Below are positions 34,486 to 43,694 of a stretch of 64,000 nucleotides of DNA, piece after piece. The notes under the pieces are model-generated. The model searched no databases and was not told the DNA's origin. It worked only from the letters and a program-made list of their open reading frames with translations. Position 1 is the first letter of the stretch. Each line of letters opens with the position of its first letter. The stretch is taken from NCBI GenBank assembly GCA_028283825.1, contig JAPWJW010000005.1, positions 682,001 through 746,000 of the forward strand, given 5' to 3'. This stretch comes from Azospirillaceae bacterium. GTDB lineage: Bacteria > Pseudomonadota > Alphaproteobacteria > Azospirillales > Azospirillaceae. Made by a program: the position numbers and the translations under genes.

Positions 34486-36265
34486 GATCGTCTCGGTCGG
34501 TATCGATCACGGGCAGGGTCAGCAGGAAGACGGCGCCGCCGTCGGGGCCGTCGCGCGCCTCCAACTGTCCGCCATATTCCTGGGTGATGGCCAGGGAGAT
34601 GGCAAGCCCCAGGCCCAACCCCTGGCCGCCCGGCTTGGTGGTGACGAAGGGGTCGAACAGGCGGTCGCGCACGGCGGGATCCAGGCCGGGCCCGTTGTCG
34701 GCCACCGCCACCCGCACCGCCGGCCGCTGGTCCAGCAGCATGGCGGCGGCGGTGACGGTGATGCGCGGGCTTCCCGTGCCGGCCGTCGCATCCTCCGCAT
34801 TGCGGATCAGGTTGACCAGCACCTGTTGCAGGCGCACGGGGTCGAAGGCCACGGCCACGTCGGGCACGTCCACCGTGACGGTGACCCGGGATTCCTTCAG
34901 GCGGCGGTCCAGCAGGGCCAGCGCCTCCTGGATCGCGGCGGCCAGGGGGACGGGCTGGGCCGGCCCCTCGCTGCGGCGGGAGAAGTTGCGGAGCTGGCTG
35001 GAGATCTTGGCCATGCGGTCCACCAGGCCGGCGATGAAGGCCAGGTTCTGGCTGACCTCCTCCGTCCGGCCCTGGTCCAGCAGCAGGCGGGCGTTGTCGG
35101 CGAGCGCGCGGAGCGCCGTCAGCGGCTGGTTCAGCTCATGCGTCACGCCGGCCGCCACCTGGCCGATCATGGCCAGCTTGGCCGCCTGCACCAGTTCGGC
35201 CTGGGCCGCCTTCAGGTCGGCGGTGCGCGCCTCCACCTGGCGTTCCAGGTCCTGGTAGGCGCGGTCCAGCGCCACCTGGGCCAGGCGGCGTTCGCGCCGC
35301 CGTTTCACCCGCTGGCGCACATAGAGGCCGCTGGCCAGGACCAGCAGGATCAGCAGCGCCAGCCCGATGCGGGCCGTGGCCGCGGCCTGCGCCACGGCGC
35401 CGGTGTCCGCCGCCAGCGCGATGGTCCAGCCATAACGGCTGAGCGGCCGTTCCACCAGCAGGTCGGGATGGGCTTGAAGCGACCGCGCCAGCACCAGGGG
35501 CGGATGGTCCAACCCGACATATTCGCGCGTATCCTCCAGGTACTTCAGCGTCCCGGGTTCCAGCGGCCGGCGGGCGCGGAACTTCCATTCCGGGCGCGAC
35601 GACAGGAAGACGATGCCGAAGCGGTCGGCCACCATGACCGCATCGTGGGAGGCGCGCCAGCCGTCCTCCAGCGCGTCCAGCACGATCTTGACCGTCAGCA
35701 CGCCGACGCGCCGGCCGTCACGTTCCACCGGGGCGGCGATGAAATATCCCGGCAGGCGGGTGACCGTGCCCACGCCGTAGAAGCGGCCCAGGCCCTGGTC
35801 GCGCGCTTCCTTGAAATAGGGGCGGTAGCTGAAATCGACGCCGACATAACTGTCGGCGCGGTTCCAGTTGCTGGCCGCCACCGTGCGGCCATCGGCATCC
35901 ATCAGGTAGAGGACGGCGGAACCGGCGCTGCCGTTCACCGTCTCAAGATAGCGGTTCACCTGGTCCACCAGGGCGGCATCCAAGCCAGCACCCCCGGTGC
36001 CGCTTTCGGCCAGGCGCACCACCGCCGGGTCGCGCGCCACGACGGAGGGCAGGTAGTCGAACCGCTCCACAGCACTGTCCAGGCTGTTGGCGTAGATCTC
36101 CAGCCGGTGGCGGGCGTCGGCGGCGCTGGCCGCCACCGCCCGCTGTTCGGCATGGGCCACCGCCAGGATCCACACCCCGATGCCCAGCCCGGCCGCCAGC
36201 AGCCACGCCAGGACGGTGCCGGGCCGCGTGCCGCCAAGACGGTGGAGGGAACGGGGCAGGGGCAC
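34475..36265 (-). CDS. dctB: DctB-like sensor histidine kinase
   Basis: 596 residues, GTG start. First transmembrane helix at 16-36, a periplasmic double-PAS/Cache sensor (about 45-300, with DSYVGVDFSYRPYFKEA and RFYGVGTVTRLPGYFIA), a second helix near 305-325, a coiled-coil linker, then HisKA with H-box GVTHELNQPL and HATPase with N-box NLIRNAEDA, DNGPGL and GLGLGLAIS. The DctB-type Cache domain binds small carboxylates. Encoded between the ABC ATPase (11-bp gap) and dctD, so transport and sensing are one unit. Confidence 0.9.
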   Translation of the reverse strand: MPLPRSLHRLGGTRPGTVLAWLLAAGLGIGVWILAVAHAEQRAVAASAADARHRLEIYANSLDSAVERFDYLPSVVARDPAVVRLAESGTGGAGLDAALVDQVNRYLETVNGSAGSAVLYLMDADGRTVAASNWNRADSYVGVDFSYRPYFKEARDQGLGRFYGVGTVTRLPGYFIAAPVERDGRRVGVLTVKIVLDALEDGWRASHDAVMVADRFGIVFLSSRPEWKFRARRPLEPGTLKYLEDTREYVGLDHPPLVLARSLQAHPDLLVERPLSRYGWTIALAADTGAVAQAAATARIGLALLILLVLASGLYVRQRVKRRRERRLAQVALDRAYQDLERQVEARTADLKAAQAELVQAAKLAMIGQVAAGVTHELNQPLTALRALADNARLLLDQGRTEEVSQNLAFIAGLVDRMAKISSQLRNFSRRSEGPAQPVPLAAAIQEALALLDRRLKESRVTVTVDVPDVAVAFDPVRLQQVLVNLIRNAEDATAGTGSPRITVTAAAMLLDQRPAVRVAVADNGPGLDPAVRDRLFDPFVTTKPGGQGLGLGLAISLAITQEYGGQLEARDGPDGGAVFLLTLPVIDTDRDDLAA

Positions 36266-36276
36266 GGGACGGGGCC

Positions 36277-37070
36277 TCAGTCGGTGGTCAGGCCGGCCCG
36301 CTCATCCGCCTCATGGCGCTGCTGTTCCTCCGTCACCAGGCGGGACAGTTCGCGCTTCAGGGCGTTGAACTCGGCCGAGGCGGCATCGCGCGGCCGGGGC
36401 ATGTCCACCCGGATGTCGCTTTTCACCGTGCCGGGCCGGTAGGTCAGCACGACGATGCGGTCGGCCAGGTAGATCGCCTCTTCAATGGAGTGGGTGACGA
36501 AGACGACGGTCTTGCCCAGGCGGGCCCACACAGCTTCAGCAGTTCGTCCTGAAGCGACCGGCGCGTCAGGGCGTCCAGCGCGCCGAAGGGCTCATCCATC
36601 AGCAGCACGGGGCTGTCCAGCGCCAGCACGCGGGCGATGGCCACGCGTTGGCGCATGCCGCCCGACAGGTCCTTAGGGTAGCGATTGCCGAATTCCTTCA
36701 TGCCCAGCATGTCCAGCAATTCGGCCACGCGGGCGTCGGCGGCGTCCTTGGCCATGCCCTTGATCTCAAGGCCGAAGCGGATGTTCTTGGCCACCGTCAT
36801 CCACGGGAACAGGGCGTATTCCTGGAACACCATGCCCCGGTCGGGGCCGGGGGCCGTCACGACCTTGCCGCCGACGGTGATGGTGCCTTCCGTCGGGTCG
36901 GAGAAGCCGGCGATGGCGTTCAGCAGGGTGGACTTGCCGCACCCCGACGGGCCCAGCAGGCAGACGAACTCCCCCTTGGCGATGTCCAGGTTGATGTCCT
37001 TCAGCGCCACGACCTCCCCCTCGGGGATGGGGAAGCGCTTGTTGACGTGATCGATCAGGATGTCGGCCAT
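36277..37070 (-). pseudogene. NitT/TauT-type ABC transporter ATP-binding protein, frameshifted as sequenced
   Basis: The N-terminal part has Walker A GPSGCGKST, Q-loop VFQEYALFPW, signature LSGGMRQRVAIARVLA and Walker B VLLMDEPFGALD. The frame breaks after LQDELLKL; the rest (WARLGKTVVFVTHSIEEAIYLADRIVVL, with the H-loop) is found in another frame. The break is a CACACA stretch (plus strand, 36527-36532); removing one CA restores a 263-residue protein. It energises the importer with the permease and binding protein encoded upstream. Probably intact in the organism. Confidence 0.88.
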
Positions 37071-37073
37071 GGC

Positions 37074-37895
37074 TCAGTGCTCCAGCCCGCGGTGCCAGCG
37101 CAGAAGGTGGTTGTTGATGCGGGTGACGCCGCTGTCGATCGCCAGGCCCAGCAGGCCGATGGTCAGCATGCCGGCGATGATCTTGTCGGACCAGAAATAC
37201 TCCCGCGCTTCCAGGATGCGGAAGCCCAGGCCGTTATTGACGGCGATCATCTCCGACACGATCACGACGATGAAGGCGGTGCCGATGCCGATGCGCACGC
37301 CCGACAGGATGTAGGGGGTGGCCGCCGGCAGCATGATGCGGCGGAAGATGGTGAGGGGGCCGGCGCCCAGGTTGCGCGCGGCGCGCAGGTAGATGCCGTC
37401 CACCTGGCGCACCCCGGCGATGGTGTTGACCAGCACGGGGAAGAAGGCGCCCAGCGAGATCAGGAAGATGGCTGGCGGGTTGCCCAGCCCGAACCACAGG
37501 ATGGACAGGGGGATGTAGGCGATGGGCGGGATGGGGCGCAGCACCTCCACCAGCGGATTCAGCCAGCGGAAGGCCACCCGGCTGGCGCCCATCATCAGGC
37601 CCAGGGGCAGGGCCAGGACGGCACCGACCACGAAGCCCATGATGACGCGATACAGGCTGCCGATGGCATCGTGGATCAGTTCGCCGGAAAAGATCCAGGC
37701 GATATAGCTGCCGGCCGCCGGATCGAACGGATCCGCCGGGGCCAGGTAGGCCCACCAGCGGATGGCGACGGCGACGGGTGACGGCAGGATCTTGGCATTG
37801 ACCACGCCGGAACTGGACGCCGCCTGCCATATGGCAAGCAGCACGAGCGGCACGACGGCCCCCTGCAGGGCCGTCAACCAGGTGTTACGCCGCAT
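37074..37895 (-). CDS. NitT/TauT-type ABC transporter permease
   Basis: 273 residues, about six helices. The EAA loop reads AARNLGAGPLTIFRRIMLPAATPYILSGVRIGIGTAFIVVIV. N-terminal LLAIWQAASSSGVVNAKILPSP and the SLYRVIMGFVVGAVLALPLGLMMG stretch match the SsuC/TauC/NrtB family. The stop is 3 bp from the ATPase start. Confidence 0.92.
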   Translation of the reverse strand: MRRNTWLTALQGAVVPLVLLAIWQAASSSGVVNAKILPSPVAVAIRWWAYLAPADPFDPAAGSYIAWIFSGELIHDAIGSLYRVIMGFVVGAVLALPLGLMMGASRVAFRWLNPLVEVLRPIPPIAYIPLSILWFGLGNPPAIFLISLGAFFPVLVNTIAGVRQVDGIYLRAARNLGAGPLTIFRRIMLPAATPYILSGVRIGIGTAFIVVIVSEMIAVNNGLGFRILEAREYFWSDKIIAGMLTIGLLGLAIDSGVTRINNHLLRWHRGLEH

Positions 37896-37939
37896 TCGGG
37901 TACTCCCCTCAAGGAACGCGTAGGAAGACGGAAAGTGAA

Positions 37940-37969
37940 CGGGCCCGCCGGCTTGAAGCGGCGGGCCCG
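37940..37969 (-). other. Intercistronic GC-rich hairpin after the binding-protein gene
   Basis: GGGCCCGCCG/CGGCGGGCCC stem without a T tract, 4 bp after the binding-protein stop. Such hairpins commonly protect upstream mRNA and allow excess synthesis of the binding protein; that role is inferred. Confidence 0.6.
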
Positions 37970-37973
37970 GCGC

Positions 37974-38957
37974 TCACTTGATGCCCAGGTCCTTCTTGGC
38001 GTCGGCCAGCAGGTCCAGCTTCACATAGTCGGTGGCGGTCGGCACCTTGGCCAGCTTGGACACGCCGTACTTGGACATGGTCTCGCCCGTCACCTGGATC
38101 TGGGCGGGATCGATGTCATAGCTGTACTGGGCGTTGCCCATGGCGCTGTCGAAGTCGGCCTCGGTCAGCTGCTTCTTGAACAGGGTCTCGCGCACGTATT
38201 TGGAGGCGGTCGCCGGGCTGTCGATGAAGGTCTTGGTGGCCTTCACGAAGCAACGCATGAACTTCTCCGCCACCGCCTTGTGCTTGTCGTGGAAATCCTC
38301 CGACATCACCAGGGTGCGCACCGGCGTGCCGATGGCAGTGTCGTAGGGCTTCACCACCTCGACGCCAAAGCCGCCGTTGACGGCCTGCGATCCCTGCGGC
38401 TCCGTCTGCATGATGGCGTCCAACTGCTTCAGCATCAGGGCCTGGTTCAGGTCGGGATAGTTCAGATAGACGATCTGCACGTCCTTGCCCGGCTGGTCCG
38501 ACCAGGTGAGGTTGTTCTGCGCCAGTTCGGCGGCCAGCAGCACCTCCTGGATGCCGCCGCGGGTGACACCCACCTTCTTGCCCTTCAGGTCGGCGACCTT
38601 GGCCACCTTGGCATCGGGGGAGGCGACCAGGCGGGCGCCGCCCTTGGCGAAGCCGGCGACGATATAGATGGGGGCGCCCGACGCGCGGCCGGAGATGGCG
38701 GCCTCCGACGCGGTGGCGCCCACGTCCAGTTCACCGGCCATGATGGCCTGCATGATGTCCGGCCCCTTGGCGAAAATCCGTTCCTCAACCTTGATGCCGC
38801 AATCGGTCAGCACCTGGGTGTAGGAGACGGCGCCGTAGTGGGCCAGCTTCAGGTTGCCAAGGCGCACCACGTCCTCGGCCGCGGCCGGCATGGCCAGGAC
38901 GACGGACAGGGCGCTGGCGCCGAACAGGGCGGAAAGGATGGTCTTTGACGACGTCAT
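37974..38957 (-). CDS. NitT/TauT-type ABC transporter substrate-binding protein
   Basis: 327 residues. Signal peptide to AMPAAAEDVV. The fold matches SsuA/TauA/NMT1-like proteins: GNLKLAHYGAVSYTQVL, DIMQAIMAGELDVGATASEAAISG, ADLKGKKVGVTRGGIQEVLLAAEL, LNQALMLKQLDAIMQTEPQGSQA. Ligand not predictable; the downstream BKACE suggests a keto or amino acid type compound. First gene of the operon, ribosome site GGGAGG, preceded by a sigma-54 promoter. Confidence 0.9.
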   Translation of the reverse strand: MTSSKTILSALFGASALSVVLAMPAAAEDVVRLGNLKLAHYGAVSYTQVLTDCGIKVEERIFAKGPDIMQAIMAGELDVGATASEAAISGRASGAPIYIVAGFAKGGARLVASPDAKVAKVADLKGKKVGVTRGGIQEVLLAAELAQNNLTWSDQPGKDVQIVYLNYPDLNQALMLKQLDAIMQTEPQGSQAVNGGFGVEVVKPYDTAIGTPVRTLVMSEDFHDKHKAVAEKFMRCFVKATKTFIDSPATASKYVRETLFKKQLTEADFDSAMGNAQYSYDIDPAQIQVTGETMSKYGVSKLAKVPTATDYVKLDLLADAKKDLGIK

Positions 38958-39048
38958 CTTGGGGGTGCCTCCCGGGCTTTTTGGTCTGAAGGGCCGCCGA
39001 TCGGTGCCGGCGGTTTCCTGAAGCGCACTGGACGCTTAATGCATAAGC

Positions 39049-39067
39049 TTAGCAGAAGCCGTGCCAA
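39049..39067 (-). promoter_or_regulatory. Sigma-54 (RpoN) promoter of the ABC/DctBD/BKACE operon
   Basis: Minus strand TTGGCACGGCTTCTGCTAA: the invariant GG and GC are exactly 10 bp apart and the -24 box TTGGCACG is perfect (consensus TGGCACG-N4-TTGC; only one T is C). The expected start is near 39041, giving a leader of about 84 nt. The rest of the 342-bp gap 38958-39299 shows no gene; its GC-rich GGCCGGG-type repeats around 39105-39165 could include upstream activator sites. Confidence 0.8.
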
Positions 39068-39299
39068 TCAACCTGTCATGACATCACGGAATGGAAAATC
39101 CCAATGTCCGGGCCGGTTTCGGCCGGGCCGGGACCATCGGGCCGGGGCCGGGCCAAGCGGTGGTCTGGCGGATTTCCCGGCAGGGACGGCGGGGTTCTGT
39201 AACCTTTTCCGCCGTTGAGGATGGTGCCGCCGCGACCGATAGTCGATGGGAACCCCCGTGCCCTTTCATGAGGCCGGCCGGGAAGGGAGGGCGGCGCCC

Positions 39300-39671
39300 A
39301 TGCCGGAAAACATCTTGGTGCGCGCCGTGCTGATCGGCACGGCGCTGCAACTGGCCATGGTGGGGGCCGGCCATTACATGCCGGTCATCGCTGATTTCTT
39401 CGCGGTGGGGGGCATGGCCATCTCCGCCCTTGCCGGTTTCATCTACGGTCGTACCCGGGCCGGGCTGTCCATCGCCGTCGTGGGCGGGGCGCTGGTGGGC
39501 GGCGCCTGCGCCTTCATCGGCATCCTGGTGTCATGGGAACTGGGCGACGTGCCGGCCGTGATCCTGGCGCTGGGGACGGCCCTGTCGGTCTTTACCGGGG
39601 CGATGGGCGGTCTGCTCGGCCGTTTGCTTCGGGGCGGGTACCGGGGCCGGTGGTACGGCGCTGGGCGGTAG
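39300..39671 (+). CDS. Small integral membrane protein, unknown function
   Basis: 123 residues, four predicted transmembrane helices (AVLIGTALQLAMVGAGHYM, FAVGGMAISALAGFIYG, SIAVVGGALVGGACAFIGIL, VILALGTALSVFTGAMGGLLG) with Gly zipper-like spacing and a basic C-terminus RLLRGGYRGRW. Start ATG 39300 follows GGAGGG; an upstream ATG at 39246 is possible. No family recognised with confidence. Confidence 0.68.
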   Translation: MPENILVRAVLIGTALQLAMVGAGHYMPVIADFFAVGGMAISALAGFIYGRTRAGLSIAVVGGALVGGACAFIGILVSWELGDVPAVILALGTALSVFTGAMGGLLGRLLRGGYRGRWYGAGR

Positions 39672-39750
39672 GCGCGGGATGCGTTTTGCGTTATGACGGC
39701 CACCAAGCGGTCGCGAGGCCGATGGGGTTCCTGCCTTTCTGGAGAGCTTG

Positions 39751-41862
39751 ATGAACCGATCCGTTTCCGCCCTGGGCCTGGCCCGGCGGGTGACTTTCTG
39801 TGCGCCGCTGGCCCTGACGCTGGCCCTTTTCGCCCTGCCGGCCACCGCCCAAGAGGCCAAGCACGGCCTGACGCCGATGGAACTGGTGACCGTTGACCGG
39901 CTGGGTGACACCCGCGTGTCGCCCGATGGCCGCGACCTGGTCTATGACGTGCGCAGCGTCGATTATGATAACAACAAGGCAAGCCACGCCCTGTGGCTGA
40001 AGGAACTCGACGACAAGGGCGCCGGGCGCCGCCTGGCGATCTCCGACGGCGGCGCCAGCAGCCCGCGCTGGTCGGCCGATGGCAAGAGCCTGTATTTCCT
40101 GTCCAGCCGTTCCGGCAGCCAGCAGGTGTGGAAGACGGATGGGACCGGCGCCCAGGCGACCCAGGTGACGACCCTGCCGCTGGATGTCGGCAGCTTCAAC
40201 CTGGCGCCGGACGGCAAGCATATCGTCGTGTCCATGGCGGTCTATCCGGGGCAGGAGACGGGCGACAAGCCGGCCAAGGCGCCGGCGCTGGCCAAGTCCA
40301 CCGGCGTGGTGTTCGACAAGATGTTCGTCCGCCATTGGGACGAATGGGCCGACGGCACCCGCAACCATTTGTTCGCCCTGGCGCTGGACGGTGAGGGTAC
40401 CGCCACCGGCGCGCCCGTCACCCTGATGAAGGGCTTTGACGGCGACGCGCCGGGCAAGCCCTTCGGTGACGATGGTGAGATCACCGTCAGCCCGGACGGC
40501 AAGACGGTGGTGTTCACCGCCCGCCTGGCCGGCCGCACCGAACCGTGGAGCACCAACCTGGACCTGTGGCAGGTCCCCATGGACGGCACCACCGCCCCCG
40601 TCAACCTGACGGCGGCCAACCCGGCCATGGACACCGGCCCCGTTTTCAGTCCCGATGGCACCAAGCTGGCCTGGCGGGCGATGAAGCGCGCGACCTTCGA
40701 GGCCGACCGCTTCGCCATCATGGTGCGCGACCTGAAGAGTGGTGAGACGCGCGAGGTCGATCCCGCCTGGGACCGGTCCGCCGACACCCTGGCCTGGACC
40801 GCCGACGGCCGCAGCCTGCTGACCACCGCCTATGACATCGGCCAGTCCAAGCTGTTCTCCGTCGACGTGAAGTCGGGTGCGGTGAAGGCGCTGACGGGGG
40901 AGGGGCATGTGACCGCCCTGGACCTAGTGAAGGGCGGCAAGGGCGGCGTGGTCTATGTCGCCGACAGCCTGGCCGGCCCGTCGCAGGCCTACAGCGTGGC
41001 GCTGTCCGGCGGCACGGCGAAAAAGCTGACCGACGTGGGCGCCGACAAGCTGGCCACCGTCGCCACCGGCGATTTTGAGCAGTTCAGCTTCCCCGGCTGG
41101 AACAACGAGACGGTGCACGGCTATGTCGTGAAACCGGTGGGCTATCAGCCCGGGCACAAATACCCGGTGGCCTTCATCATCCATGGCGGCCCCCAGGGCT
41201 CCTTCGCCAACGCCTGGAGCTTCCGCTGGAACCCGCAGGCCTACACCGGCGCCGGTTACGCCGTGGTGATGATCGATTTCCACGGCTCCACCGGCTATGG
41301 CCAGGCCTTCACCGACGCCATCAGCCAGCATTGGGGCGACCGCCCGCTGGAGGATCTGCAGAAGGGCTGGGCGGCGGCACTCGCCAAGTACCCGTTCCTG
41401 AACGGCGACCGGGCCTGCGCGTTGGGCGCCAGCTACGGCGGCTTCATGGTCAACTGGATCGCCGGCAACTGGAACGCCCCGTGGAAGTGCCTGGTCACCC
41501 ACGATGGTGTTTTCGACAACCGCATGATGGGCTTCTCCACCGAGGAACTGTGGTTCAGCGAGTGGGAGAACGGCGGCACCGTCTGGGACAACCCCGCCGG
41601 TTATGAACGCTTCAACCCCGCCAACCACGTGGCCCAGTGGACCAAGCCGCAGCTGATCATCCACGGCGGCCGCGACTTCCGCATCCCGCTGGAACAGGGC
41701 CTGGGCGCTTTCAGTGCCCTGCAGCGCAAGGGCGTGCCCAGCAAGCTGGTCTACTTCCCGGATGAGAACCACTGGGTGCTGAAGCCCCAGAACTCCGTCC
41801 AGTGGCACCAGGAGGTGCTGAACTGGCTGAACATTTGGACGGCGGAGACGCCGGCCAAGTAA
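39751..41862 (+). CDS. S9 family prolyl-oligopeptidase-type peptidase, secreted
   Basis: 703 residues. Signal peptide to PATAQEA. An N-terminal beta-propeller with WD40/TolB-like repeats (TRVSPDGRDLVYDV, SSPRWSADGKSLYFLSS, VSPDGKTVVFTA, GPVFSPDGTKLAW) gates the C-terminal alpha/beta hydrolase. Catalytic triad: S561 (GASYGGF), D642 (HGGRDFRIP), H674 (DENHW). DPP-IV/acylaminoacyl peptidase branch, periplasmic. ATG 39751 follows GGAGAG. A strong terminator follows. Confidence 0.92.
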   Translation: MNRSVSALGLARRVTFCAPLALTLALFALPATAQEAKHGLTPMELVTVDRLGDTRVSPDGRDLVYDVRSVDYDNNKASHALWLKELDDKGAGRRLAISDGGASSPRWSADGKSLYFLSSRSGSQQVWKTDGTGAQATQVTTLPLDVGSFNLAPDGKHIVVSMAVYPGQETGDKPAKAPALAKSTGVVFDKMFVRHWDEWADGTRNHLFALALDGEGTATGAPVTLMKGFDGDAPGKPFGDDGEITVSPDGKTVVFTARLAGRTEPWSTNLDLWQVPMDGTTAPVNLTAANPAMDTGPVFSPDGTKLAWRAMKRATFEADRFAIMVRDLKSGETREVDPAWDRSADTLAWTADGRSLLTTAYDIGQSKLFSVDVKSGAVKALTGEGHVTALDLVKGGKGGVVYVADSLAGPSQAYSVALSGGTAKKLTDVGADKLATVATGDFEQFSFPGWNNETVHGYVVKPVGYQPGHKYPVAFIIHGGPQGSFANAWSFRWNPQAYTGAGYAVVMIDFHGSTGYGQAFTDAISQHWGDRPLEDLQKGWAAALAKYPFLNGDRACALGASYGGFMVNWIAGNWNAPWKCLVTHDGVFDNRMMGFSTEELWFSEWENGGTVWDNPAGYERFNPANHVAQWTKPQLIIHGGRDFRIPLEQGLGAFSALQRKGVPSKLVYFPDENHWVLKPQNSVQWHQEVLNWLNIWTAETPAK

Positions 41863-41890
41863 GCGCCAGGCGTCACACGCCGGAAACGGG

Positions 41891-41924
41891 AAAGGGGCTG
41901 TCCGCGAGGGCGGCCCCTTTTTTT
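41891..41924 (+). terminator. Rho-independent terminator of the S9 peptidase gene
   Basis: AAAGGGGC/GCCCCTTT stem with a 14-nt loop, followed by a seven-T run. Confidence 0.9.
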
Positions 41925-41949
41925 CATGCTTGACCATGCTCAGTGTGAA

Positions 41950-41964
41950 TATCAAACTTTGATA
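41950..41964. promoter_or_regulatory. Candidate ParD operator palindrome
   Basis: Perfect TATCAAA-C-TTTGATA palindrome 18 bp before the parD start, AT-rich against a GC-rich background; expected site of ParD/ParDE autorepression. Confidence 0.6.
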
Positions 41965-41982
41965 CTTTTTATGGAGGGCGTC

Positions 41983-42288
41983 ATGGCCGGCCGCAACTTC
42001 AGCCTGACCGAACATCTGAGTAGCTTTGTGGACGATCAGGTCACATGCGGTCGCCATCAGAACGCCAGCGAAGTCGTGCGGGAAGCTCTTCGTCGTTACG
42101 AGGACGACATCGTCGCTGAACTCGCCAATCTTGCCTTGCTGGAGAAGGTGGCGAACGCCGGAATCGAGGCGATCACACGCGGGGATTATGTCACGGTCGA
42201 AAACGAGGATCAGCATCAGGCGCTGATGGACGATTTCCTGGAAAGGGCGATCCAGCGTGCGGCCGCCCGCCGCGCACCGCGTGGTTGA
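41983..42288 (+). CDS. parD: ParD-like ribbon-helix-helix antitoxin
   Basis: 101 residues. N-terminal RHH: GRNFSLTEHLSSFVDDQVTCGRHQNASEVVREALRRYED; the C-terminal helices should wrap the toxin. Ribosome site GGAGGG. The stop lies inside the toxin reading frame, the normal coupling for such pairs. Confidence 0.88.
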   Translation: MAGRNFSLTEHLSSFVDDQVTCGRHQNASEVVREALRRYEDDIVAELANLALLEKVANAGIEAITRGDYVTVENEDQHQALMDDFLERAIQRAAARRAPRG

Positions 42289-42655
42289 TTATCGTATTTC
42301 CGGACCTGCCCAGGCCGAAATCGATCAAATACTGGACTGGAGTTGGGACCATTTCGGCGATCTGGCGATGCGGCGCTATTTCGCGTTGATCCGCACGGCG
42401 ATCATGGATGTGGCATCCGATCCTCATCGGATTTCCGTACGTTGGGTATCTTTGTCCAACAGTGAGCTTGGGCTTTATCATCTGGGTCATAGCCGGGCGC
42501 ACGTGTCTCACCCACCTGGTGCTGTGCAGGACCCGCGGCACATTTTGGTTTTTCGCATCGGCGTGGATGATGTCGTCGAAATCCTGGGCCTGGTTCATGA
42601 TCGCATGCTGTTGGGAAAAGCTCTGGACCGCATCTGGCAGGCCAATCAGGCATGA
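42257..42655 (+). CDS. parE: ParE-like RelE/ParE-superfamily toxin
   Basis: 132 residues. Seen: ISGPAQAEIDQILDWSWDHFGDLAMRRYFALIRTAI, then LYHLGHSR, PRHILVFRIGVDDVVEILGLVHDRM. This is the longer ParE branch with the GLYHL-HSR element. ParE toxins poison DNA gyrase; RelE relatives cleave mRNA, so the target is inferred. GTG start at 42257 with AAAGGG; a GTG at 42281 is the alternative. Confidence 0.85.
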   Translation: MRPPAAHRVVDYRISGPAQAEIDQILDWSWDHFGDLAMRRYFALIRTAIMDVASDPHRISVRWVSLSNSELGLYHLGHSRAHVSHPPGAVQDPRHILVFRIGVDDVVEILGLVHDRMLLGKALDRIWQANQA

Positions 42656-42803
42656 TGGCCGGGGCATTATCCAAAATATTTGTATAATCCGGCGCTGATT
42701 GCCACCCCGCGCGGCGCCGGTCCACTCTGCCGTCCTCTTCGCACAGGAGGAAAAGCGCTGTGGAACAATCATTTGAGCGGCATGTCCTTCCAGGGTGGCC
42801 GCG

Positions 42804-43694
42804 ATGAGGATCGGGTTCATCGGGCTGGGCATAATGGGGCGTCCCATGGCCCGCCACCTGATCGACGGCGGGCATGACCTTCTGGTCGCGCGCCGTCGTT
42901 CCCCCATTCCGGATGAGCTTTCCCAGGCTGCTGTTTGCGCCACGGCCCGCGCGGTGGCGGAAGGGGCCGACCTGGTCATCCTGATGCTGCCGGACACGCC
43001 GGATGTCGAGGATGTGCTGTTCGCGGCGGATGGCGTGGCGGCTGGGCTGTCGCCGGGCAAGACCGTCATGGACATGAGTGCTATCGACCCCGTCGCCACC
43101 CGGCGGTTCGCGGCACGCATCCGTGATCTTGGCTGCGACTACGTCGATGCCCCGGTATCAGGGGGTGAGATCGCGGCCAAGGCCGGCACCCTGTCCATCA
43201 TGGTGGGGGCTGAGCCCGCGACGTTCGAGCGTGTCCAGCCGGTGCTGGCGCGGATGGGATCCCGCGTCACCCATGTCGGCGGCGTGGGGGATGGGCAGAC
43301 CGCCAAGGTCGCCAACCAGATGGTGGTCGGCCTGACCATCGCCGCGGTGGCGGAGGCCCTGACCTTCGCCGCCCGCGCCGGCGCCGACCCGGCCAGGGTG
43401 CGGGACGCCCTGCTGGGCGGTTTCGCGGCGTCGCGGGTGCTGGACGTCCACGGCCAGCGCATGCTGGACCGCGCGTTCCAGCCCGGTTTCAGCATCACGC
43501 TGCACGCCAAGGATTTGGCCCTGGCGCTGTCCGCCGGGCGGACCTTGACCCTGCCCATGCCGCAGACGGCGGCCTGCCAGCAGCTTCTCCTGTCCGCCAT
43601 CGCGCAGGGCGAGGGTGGGCTGGACCACGCCGCCCTGTTCAACACTTTCGCCCGTCTGGCGAACCTTCACCCTGAGGAAAACGACCATGCCTGA
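42804..43694 (+). CDS. NAD-dependent beta-hydroxyacid dehydrogenase (GarR/GlxR-like)
   Basis: 296 residues. Rossmann motif MRIGFIGLGIMGRPMARHL, substrate motif DAPVSGGEIAAKAGTLSIMVG, and catalytic Lys in GQTAKVANQMVVG. Family members reduce tartronate semialdehyde or oxidise 3-hydroxyisobutyrate. The nearest match in style is 2-hydroxy-3-oxopropionate reductase, but substrate choice is not secure. ATG 42804 with AGGGTGG. Overlaps the tautomerase gene by 8 bp, suggesting a shared pathway. Confidence 0.85.
   Translation: MRIGFIGLGIMGRPMARHLIDGGHDLLVARRRSPIPDELSQAAVCATARAVAEGADLVILMLPDTPDVEDVLFAADGVAAGLSPGKTVMDMSAIDPVATRRFAARIRDLGCDYVDAPVSGGEIAAKAGTLSIMVGAEPATFERVQPVLARMGSRVTHVGGVGDGQTAKVANQMVVGLTIAAVAEALTFAARAGADPARVRDALLGGFAASRVLDVHGQRMLDRAFQPGFSITLHAKDLALALSAGRTLTLPMPQTAACQQLLLSAIAQGEGGLDHAALFNTFARLANLHPEENDHA

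Noticed and set aside
36527-36532. Programmed ribosomal frameshift in the ABC ATPase gene
   Set aside because: No slippery heptamer or downstream structure of known type, and unrelated genes in the window show the same kind of insertion.
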